Shown here: positions 59,496 to 64,000 of the stretch, piece by piece
Layout: the number at the start of each line of letters is the position of its first letter
Position numbering within the stretch: position 1 is the first letter of the stretch
Origin: Enterocola sp045611845
GTDB lineage: Bacteria; Bacteroidota; Bacteroidia; Bacteroidales; Paludibacteraceae
Assembly (NCBI GenBank): GCA_045611845.1
Contig: JAZKXZ010000025.1
Span: forward strand, 62,001 to 126,000
Direction of reading: 5' to 3'
DNA: 64,000 nucleotides
Position numbers and translations under genes: made by a program
Notes under the pieces: model-generated
Databases searched by the model: none
What the model was told of the DNA's origin: nothing
Seen by the model: the letters and a program-made list of their open reading frames with translations, nothing else

Positions 59496-61598
59496 ATGAA
59501 AAAGTTAGTATTCTTTTTAGTATGTGTGTTAACTCTTTTTGTAGCATGTAAAAAGGAGGAACCAGAAAATGACAAAGTAGAATCTATTGCGTTTGTAATA
59601 GATAACTATGAAATAACTTTAGGCGAAAGCAAGGCTTTGTTTTCTGAACTAAACATTTTACCTAAGGCTGTGGGCGATACTGCGGTGGTGACATGGTCTA
59701 GTGAAAAAGAAGAAGTGGCTAAAGTATCTAAAGGTGGTGTGGTATCTGCAGTATCTGTGGGTAGCACCATTATTACAGCGACTGCCCAAGGTAAAACTGC
59801 AGAATGTATCTTAAAGGTTACCTCAAACGTGTCTTTGGCTTCGTTCAAGAAAGCAAATTATGAACTTAATGTGGGCGAAACTCTAGATTTGTCTTCTGAA
59901 CTAAATATTGAGTTCAAAAGCGAAGATAATACCGATTTGGAAATTATTTGGGGTTCTGACAAAGAAGAAATTGCTAAGGTGAACGATAAAGGTGTGCTAG
60001 AAGCTGTGTCTGTAGGTGAGGTTGCTATTTGGGCAAAAGTGTCTGGCAAGAAAATAAAATGTAAAGTAACAATTAAAGAAGTTACTAAACCAGACGAAGG
60101 AGGTGAAGAAGAGGAAGAGGTGATTATTCCTGTACAATCTATTGTGTTGACAGAAACTGTTTATGAATCTTGCATAGGAGGCACCGCTAGTTTAGAATAT
60201 GCTATACTACCAGAAAATGCAACATTTAAAGACGTAATTTGGAAAAGTTCTAATGAAGCCGTGGTTAAAGTGAGCCAAAATGGTATGATGTCATTTGTAG
60301 GTGAGGGTGAGGCATCTGTTTATGCAGAACACGAGGCAAAAAATGAAAAAGATGTAAGTGTGAAATCTAAAAACTGTGTTGTTACAGTAAAAGATTGCTC
60401 TATTCCAGAATCTTTTGATGCCACATTGGATAATAAAAGTATATGTGAAGGAGATAAAGCTACTATTCAAATTTCAAATATTCTTCCAGACGAAGCAAAT
60501 GCAAAAAGTTTGGAATGGACAGTAAGTAACCCTTCTGTATTGAAACTAACAATAGATGCAAGCGGTAAAAAGGCTTCTGTAGAGGGTTTAAAAGGAGGAA
60601 ATGCTTCTGTAACAATAAAATCTAAATCTGGTTTCTCCCAAACTTTGAATATTACAGTGAATTCTAGGGTTACCTCGTTGACATGGGAAGAGGATGATTT
60701 TTGTATGTTCGTGGGAACCTCTACTAAAATTGATAGAGCATCAGCTCCGAATTTTAAGGTTACATATAAATTAGATTATGCGAGAGAAGATATTAAAGGA
60801 CTTAGTTTTAATGAAGAAACTAGAACTCTAACTGCAGAAACTGTGGGTGTGTATTATCTTACTGCAAAAGCAATAGACCTTTGTGGAAACTATATAGAAA
60901 AAGAGATAACAATAGAAGTTATTCCAGATAATAAAAATGCATATATTCCAGATGATGCGGGTGGTATATATTATGGTACATTTGGTATGAAACAAACACT
61001 TCAGTACTATAAAGAACAAAACTGGCGCACAAATCCAAAGACCGAGATAACAAATCTAACTCATAAAAAAATGGGAGATAATAATGCTGTAACATTAAGT
61101 GCAGATAAGAAAACGGCATACTTTAACTATCTTGGCAAACGTGGCTTTAGTCATGCTCAGGAACAAATATTAGCAAATTATAGTCAGATATCATATACTT
61201 TAAAAGTAACAGACTCTCGCGGAATCTCAAAATATTTCGAATCTGAAAAACCTTATTGTTTCTTTAACTCTTTCTTAGGTTATGTGTATTGGTATGGTAA
61301 GTCTGGTTCGTTTGATGAAAATTGGAATTCTACAGATAGAGAGGCACTAGATGATTGGTTAGATATATTTACTTATGATAGAAATGCTACTGTAACCCTA
61401 AATTCTAGCTTTAATTATGTTCTCACTGCTGCTATGTATGTAAAAACAGAAGTTAACGGAGTTCCATATGTGGGAGTATATGTTCATAACGAAGAACCAA
61501 CTCCATTCCCAAATCAAATGTATATGGATAAGTTTGCTCCAGAAATCTCAGATATATTGGGAATAGATTACACATATTTGCTTTATAAGCGTGAGTAA
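59496..61598 (+). CDS. Lipoprotein with multiple bacterial Ig-like (Big_2) domains
   Basis: 700 residues. Lipoprotein signal with lipobox FVAC (Cys18) followed by Lys-Lys. At least three Big_2-like modules (about 28-110, 112-195, 210-300) show the pattern of VSIxF/IVLTE, WSSEKEEVAKVSKGGVVSAVSVGSTIITA and similar. A fourth degenerate one follows, then a C-terminal region of about 230 residues (from YIPDDAGGIYYG) with no recognised family. Likely surface-exposed or periplasmic, perhaps adhesive; function unknown. Its leader resembles that of the outer-membrane protein gene at 62199. Confidence 0.85.
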   Translation: MKKLVFFLVCVLTLFVACKKEEPENDKVESIAFVIDNYEITLGESKALFSELNILPKAVGDTAVVTWSSEKEEVAKVSKGGVVSAVSVGSTIITATAQGKTAECILKVTSNVSLASFKKANYELNVGETLDLSSELNIEFKSEDNTDLEIIWGSDKEEIAKVNDKGVLEAVSVGEVAIWAKVSGKKIKCKVTIKEVTKPDEGGEEEEEVIIPVQSIVLTETVYESCIGGTASLEYAILPENATFKDVIWKSSNEAVVKVSQNGMMSFVGEGEASVYAEHEAKNEKDVSVKSKNCVVTVKDCSIPESFDATLDNKSICEGDKATIQISNILPDEANAKSLEWTVSNPSVLKLTIDASGKKASVEGLKGGNASVTIKSKSGFSQTLNITVNSRVTSLTWEEDDFCMFVGTSTKIDRASAPNFKVTYKLDYAREDIKGLSFNEETRTLTAETVGVYYLTAKAIDLCGNYIEKEITIEVIPDNKNAYIPDDAGGIYYGTFGMKQTLQYYKEQNWRTNPKTEITNLTHKKMGDNNAVTLSADKKTAYFNYLGKRGFSHAQEQILANYSQISYTLKVTDSRGISKYFESEKPYCFFNSFLGYVYWYGKSGSFDENWNSTDREALDDWLDIFTYDRNATVTLNSSFNYVLTAAMYVKTEVNGVPYVGVYVHNEEPTPFPNQMYMDKFAPEISDILGIDYTYLLYKRE

Positions 61599-61615
61599 AT
61601 AACTCAAATGAATCT

Positions 61616-61651
61616 TAGCCTGCAGTTTTTTTGATTGCAGGCTATTTTTTT
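61616..61651 (+). terminator. Rho-independent terminator after the Big_2 lipoprotein
   Basis: TAGCCTGCA (61616-61624) pairs with TGCAGGCTA (61636-61644), followed by seven T. Confidence 0.93.
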
Positions 61652-61652
61652 G

Positions 61653-61660
61653 TAGTTTTG
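61653..61660 (+). promoter_or_regulatory. -7 box for HMA-like protein gene
   Basis: TAGTTTTG (TAnnTTTG), 20 bases before the ATG at 61681 and directly after the preceding terminator. Confidence 0.55.
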
Positions 61661-61680
61661 TGCCCGGTAACGTAACTTAT

Positions 61681-62028
61681 ATGAAAAACTTTATAATACT
61701 TTTATTTTGTTTGCTCTTGGCTATGCCACTTCAGGCAAAGAAAAACGAAGACGTAATGCTCACTACCACTTTTTTGGTGGTAATGCCAAAGTCTTTATCT
61801 GCTGAGGTGAATAAAGTGATGAAGAAACAACCAGGTGTAAAAAAGGTAGAAACTAATCTCAAAGAACAAACCGTAGTTATTACCTTTTCTGCTCAAGAAA
61901 ATACCGTTTCAAACTTTCTAAAAATATTTAAACAAATGGGTATTACCGCTGCCGCCATGGAGACAGGCTGTTTTGGCAGTAAGGAGGGGTGTATTAATGC
62001 AATCAAACCCGAAAATCTTATGAAATAA
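61681..62028 (+). CDS. Exported HMA-like (MerP-fold) protein lacking the CxxC motif
   Basis: 115 residues. Signal peptide 1-19 (ending LQA). The mature region TTTFLVVMPKSLSAEVNKVMKKQPGVKKVETNLKEQTVVITF follows the beta-alpha-beta pattern of heavy-metal-associated domains, but the expected MxCxxC is VVMPKSLSA, with no cysteine. Two Cys appear at the C-terminus (GCFGSKEGCINA). It may bind metal differently, or the fold may be reused for protein contact. The GTG at 61660 overlaps the -7 box, so the ATG at 61681 is used. Confidence 0.72.
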   Translation: MKNFIILLFCLLLAMPLQAKKNEDVMLTTTFLVVMPKSLSAEVNKVMKKQPGVKKVETNLKEQTVVITFSAQENTVSNFLKIFKQMGITAAAMETGCFGSKEGCINAIKPENLMK

Positions 62029-62115
62029 AGATTTATTTTAGCGGTATCTTCGTCGTTGCTTAAAAGTTAATCTTTTTCATTTTAAGTTGTTGATAAGTTT
62101 TCGGTGTACAAAAGT

Positions 62116-62198
62116 AATATTTTTAGAAAAAGTAATGTGGATTTAACAAATATTTAATATTTTAGCAGAACCAAAATCAACCGAAAAAATCAAATATT
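62116..62198 (+). promoter_or_regulatory. Leader/promoter shared with the gene at 59496
   Basis: AATATTTTTAGAAAAA, then about 30 bases later TTAGCAGAA, AAAATcAACCGA and AAATCAAA before the ATG, matching the leader at 59394-59495. Confidence 0.5.
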
Positions 62199-62825
62199 AT
62201 GAAAAAGAATAAATTAATTCTATGGCTAGTTTTAGCTATGTCTTTATTGTTTCCAACTACTTTGTGGGCACAAGAAACAGGCGCAGAGTCTGCGGCTCAA
62301 TCCACTACTACAACTACTAAAAAGCAAAGTTTCTTCAAACTTAGTAACCTTACCTACGGCGGTAACTTTGGGTTTCACCTAGATTCTCATCAGTTCAATG
62401 TGCTTCTTATGCCGGAGGTTGGTTATAGGCTTTTTCCACGTTGGAAAATATCTGTGGCTCCACTTTATAGCTACTATGGTTATATAAATAGCACATACGA
62501 TGCAGGTGAACATACATTAGGCGTGAGGGTTGGTACCACATTTGATATTTTAAATGGAACACGTTTCCCAAAATTCAATGTGTTTGTTTATGCTGGTTAT
62601 CAATACGAACACCACTGGACTTCTGATTATTACTTCGATGAATATGATGCAAACTATTTCGATATAGGTTTAGGTGCAAAATATAGAATTAGCTACAATG
62701 CAAATGCCTATCTGTTAGTATCTTGGCACGCATTTTCTGAGGCGCGCTCAGGTGGCTTTAGAGTAGATACAGGTTGGTTTACAGACCCAATTCCAAGTAT
62801 AACCTTCGGTGTAGAAATCAATTAA
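62199..62825 (+). CDS. Small outer-membrane beta-barrel protein
   Basis: 208 residues with a signal peptide (1-25, ending WAQ), a Ser/Thr/Lys linker, and an alternating beta-strand region rich in Tyr/Phe (YGGNFGFHLDSHQFNVLLMPEVGYRL; IGLGAKYRISYNANAYLLVSW) typical of eight-stranded OmpA/OmpW-like barrels. It ends SITFGVEIN. No specific family recognised. Shares its leader sequence with the Big_2 lipoprotein gene and is followed by a terminator. Confidence 0.8.
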   Translation: MKKNKLILWLVLAMSLLFPTTLWAQETGAESAAQSTTTTTKKQSFFKLSNLTYGGNFGFHLDSHQFNVLLMPEVGYRLFPRWKISVAPLYSYYGYINSTYDAGEHTLGVRVGTTFDILNGTRFPKFNVFVYAGYQYEHHWTSDYYFDEYDANYFDIGLGAKYRISYNANAYLLVSWHAFSEARSGGFRVDTGWFTDPIPSITFGVEIN

Positions 62826-62834
62826 AGTCAAACC

Positions 62835-62865
62835 TTGAATAACTATTTTTATTCAACTCTTTTTT
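62835..62865 (+). terminator. Rho-independent terminator after beta-barrel gene
   Basis: TTGAATAA (62835-62842) pairs with TTATTCAA (62849-62856), then CTCTTTTTT. Confidence 0.8.
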
Positions 62866-62880
62866 GGTGCGATTTTTTTA

Positions 62881-62913
62881 ATTTCGTAAATTACGTAACG
62901 TGATTTACGAAAT
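62881..62913. promoter_or_regulatory. Operator-like inverted repeat upstream of the ATPase promoter
   Basis: ATTTCGTAAAT (62881-62891) and ATTTACGAAAT (62903-62913) form an 11-bp inverted repeat. It encloses the 17-base word CGTAAATTACGTAACGT (62885-62901), which recurs exactly at 62964-62980. Confidence 0.65.
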
Positions 62914-62926
62914 TTGTTTTTGTATA

Positions 62927-62958
62927 TTTGGAAACTTAAATTTTAATTCTTATTTTTG
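62927..62958 (+). promoter_or_regulatory. Promoter of the AAA ATPase gene
   Basis: TTTG (62927-62930), a 20-base spacer and TATTTTTG (62951-62958) fit the Bacteroidetes -33/-7 consensus. It is flanked by the two copies of the repeat word. Confidence 0.7.
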
Positions 62959-62963
62959 CGATA

Positions 62964-62980
62964 CGTAAATTACGTAACGT
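62964..62980. promoter_or_regulatory. Second copy of operator-like word in the ATPase 5' leader
   Basis: Exact copy of CGTAAATTACGTAACGT, just downstream of the -7 box, where a bound repressor would block transcription. Confidence 0.65.
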
Positions 62981-62992
62981 AAAATGTGAAAT

Positions 62993-64000
62993 ATGAGAAC
63001 TAACAACCCTTTTTTAATTTCGGGTTATCATAGCCCAGAGTTTTTCTGTGATAGAAAACAAGAAACTAAAACTATAATAGATGCACTTTACAATGGTAGA
63101 AATGTAACTCTTATAGCACCTCGTCGTATGGGTAAGACAGGTTTGATTCTTCACTCTTTTTATAATATCAAGAAAGAAGATTCAGATGTTGTTACTCTTT
63201 ACATGGATATTCTTTCTACGCAAACTCTAGGTGATTTTGTTAAACTTTTTGCAGAAACGGTTTTAGGTAAATTAGATTCAGTTCCACAAAAGGCGCTTTC
63301 ACGTATAGGTTCGTTTATACGTAGTATTCGTCCTGTTTTTACATTTGATGAACTAACAGGACTACCTCAAGCGTCGATAGATATTAATTCGGCAAACGAA
63401 GAAAGTACTCTTAAAGAGGTTTTCAATTATTTGGCTTCTTCCGAGAAACGTTGTTATATTGCGATAGACGAATTTCAGCAAATTACTGAGTATCCAGAGA
63501 AAGGAGTAGAAGCGCTTCTTCGTTCGTATATTCAATTTTTGCCAAATGTGAACTTTATTTTTGCAGGAAGTAAAAAGCGGCTGATGCAAAAAATGTTTAC
63601 ATCTTCTACAAGACCTTTTTATCAGAGTACCCAAATTCTTAATATAGCAGAGATAGAAAAGGGAGAATATGCACGTTTTGCAATTGATAATTTTGCGAAA
63701 AAAGGAATCAAATTACATTTTGAGGTGTTCAGTGCTATTTATGATAGATTTGAAGGTCATACATGGTATGTGCAAAGTATACTAAATAGGCTTTATGGTT
63801 ATGGTGAAGATGTTGCGCTTGATTTAATGGAATTTGCAATAAATCAGATAGTTGCAGAGAATTCTTACTCCTATATAGACTTGTTGAATTCTTATACAGC
63901 AAGTAATGTTCGTTTGATAGAAGCTGTAGCGAGCGAAGGTTGTGTAAAAGAAATTTATGCAGGTGAATTTATTGCTAAGTATAAACTTCAAGGGGCAAGT
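62993..64000 (+). CDS. AAA/STAND-type ATP-binding protein (truncated by window end)
   Basis: 336 codons, open to the end of the window. The N-terminus (NPFLISGYHSPEFFCDRKQET) leads into Walker A IAPRRMGKTG (about 39-48). Walker B YIAIDEFQQI (about 157-166) and FAGSKKRLM (sensor-like) follow. From about residue 215 a helical lid region appears (EKGEYARFAIDNFAKKGI). This matches the archaeal-type ATPase/'ATP-binding protein' family widespread in Bacteroidales; members are scattered and of unknown role, some linked to defence or mobile DNA. Its promoter carries a duplicated palindromic word, suggesting tight repression. Confidence 0.85.
   Translation, partial: MRTNNPFLISGYHSPEFFCDRKQETKTIIDALYNGRNVTLIAPRRMGKTGLILHSFYNIKKEDSDVVTLYMDILSTQTLGDFVKLFAETVLGKLDSVPQKALSRIGSFIRSIRPVFTFDELTGLPQASIDINSANEESTLKEVFNYLASSEKRCYIAIDEFQQITEYPEKGVEALLRSYIQFLPNVNFIFAGSKKRLMQKMFTSSTRPFYQSTQILNIAEIEKGEYARFAIDNFAKKGIKLHFEVFSAIYDRFEGHTWYVQSILNRLYGYGEDVALDLMEFAINQIVAENSYSYIDLLNSYTASNVRLIEAVASEGCVKEIYAGEFIAKYKLQGAS

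Noticed and set aside
62053..62090. CTTAAAA...TTTTAAG inverted repeat after the HMA-like gene as a terminator
   Set aside because: The stem is short and A/T-only and no T tract follows the second arm, so it is too weak to call.

Overview
The window looks like a chromosomal segment from an anaerobic member of the Bacteroidales. The evidence is low G+C content, Bacteroidetes-type -7 promoter boxes (TAnnTTTG) ahead of many genes, almost no Shine-Dalgarno sequences, a type IX secretion (T9SS) type B sorting domain, a menaquinone-type fumarate reductase/succinate dehydrogenase, a sodium-pumping methylmalonyl-CoA decarboxylase of the succinate-to-propionate route, and proteins typical of the order (Porin_10-type porin, DUF4783, FadL-like barrel). 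The species cannot be named from the sequence.

Layout. 1-0.8 kb: two ferritin-like oxygen-defence proteins, the first cut by the window edge. 1-4.3 kb: a giant secreted surface protein. 4.4-8.0 kb: sdhCAB/frdCAB. 8.1-15.3 kb: housekeeping genes (yicC, gmk, nadD, rlmH, nadC), a MATE transporter and small envelope proteins. 15.3-22.7 kb: one minus-strand operon (Yip1-like, smpB, trkA, trkH, a methyltransferase, mutS2). 22.7-28.3 kb: a polyprenyl-phosphate sugar transferase followed by methylmalonyl-CoA epimerase and the four decarboxylase subunits. 28.3-39.1 kb: luxS with a small overlapping gene, outer-membrane proteins, prmA, tRNA-Met, a porin with a solute-binding protein, tgt, mtaB, a PAP2 phosphatase and a YbaN-like protein.

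39.2-59.2 kb holds the most striking feature: a 19-gene, single-strand, tightly packed operon for an aryl polyene/flexirubin-type pigment. A tyrosine ammonia-lyase should make 4-coumarate, and a PaaK-like ligase is the candidate to activate it. Three ketosynthases, a chain-length factor, two acyl carrier proteins, one ketoreductase and two hotdog dehydratases would extend it into a polyene. An O-methyltransferase, two acyltransferase domains, a phytoene-desaturase-like oxidoreductase, a glycosyltransferase, LolA and an MMPL exporter would decorate, esterify and export it to the outer membrane. No DarA/DarB pair (dialkylresorcinol formation) is present, so an aryl polyene is more likely than a true flexirubin. 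Several architectures are odd: a ketosynthase carrying a second truncated ketosynthase-like lobe, an MMPL-PlsC-methyltransferase triple fusion, and an embedded polysaccharide deacetylase.

59.2-64 kb: tRNA-Phe, a Big_2 lipoprotein and a beta-barrel protein that share an upstream leader sequence, an HMA-like protein without its metal-binding cysteines, and a truncated AAA ATPase gene behind a duplicated palindromic operator-like sequence. Scattered through the window are dispersed structured repeats with a compensatory base change, and TTAGGAG-type heptamer arrays, one of them inside a coding region.
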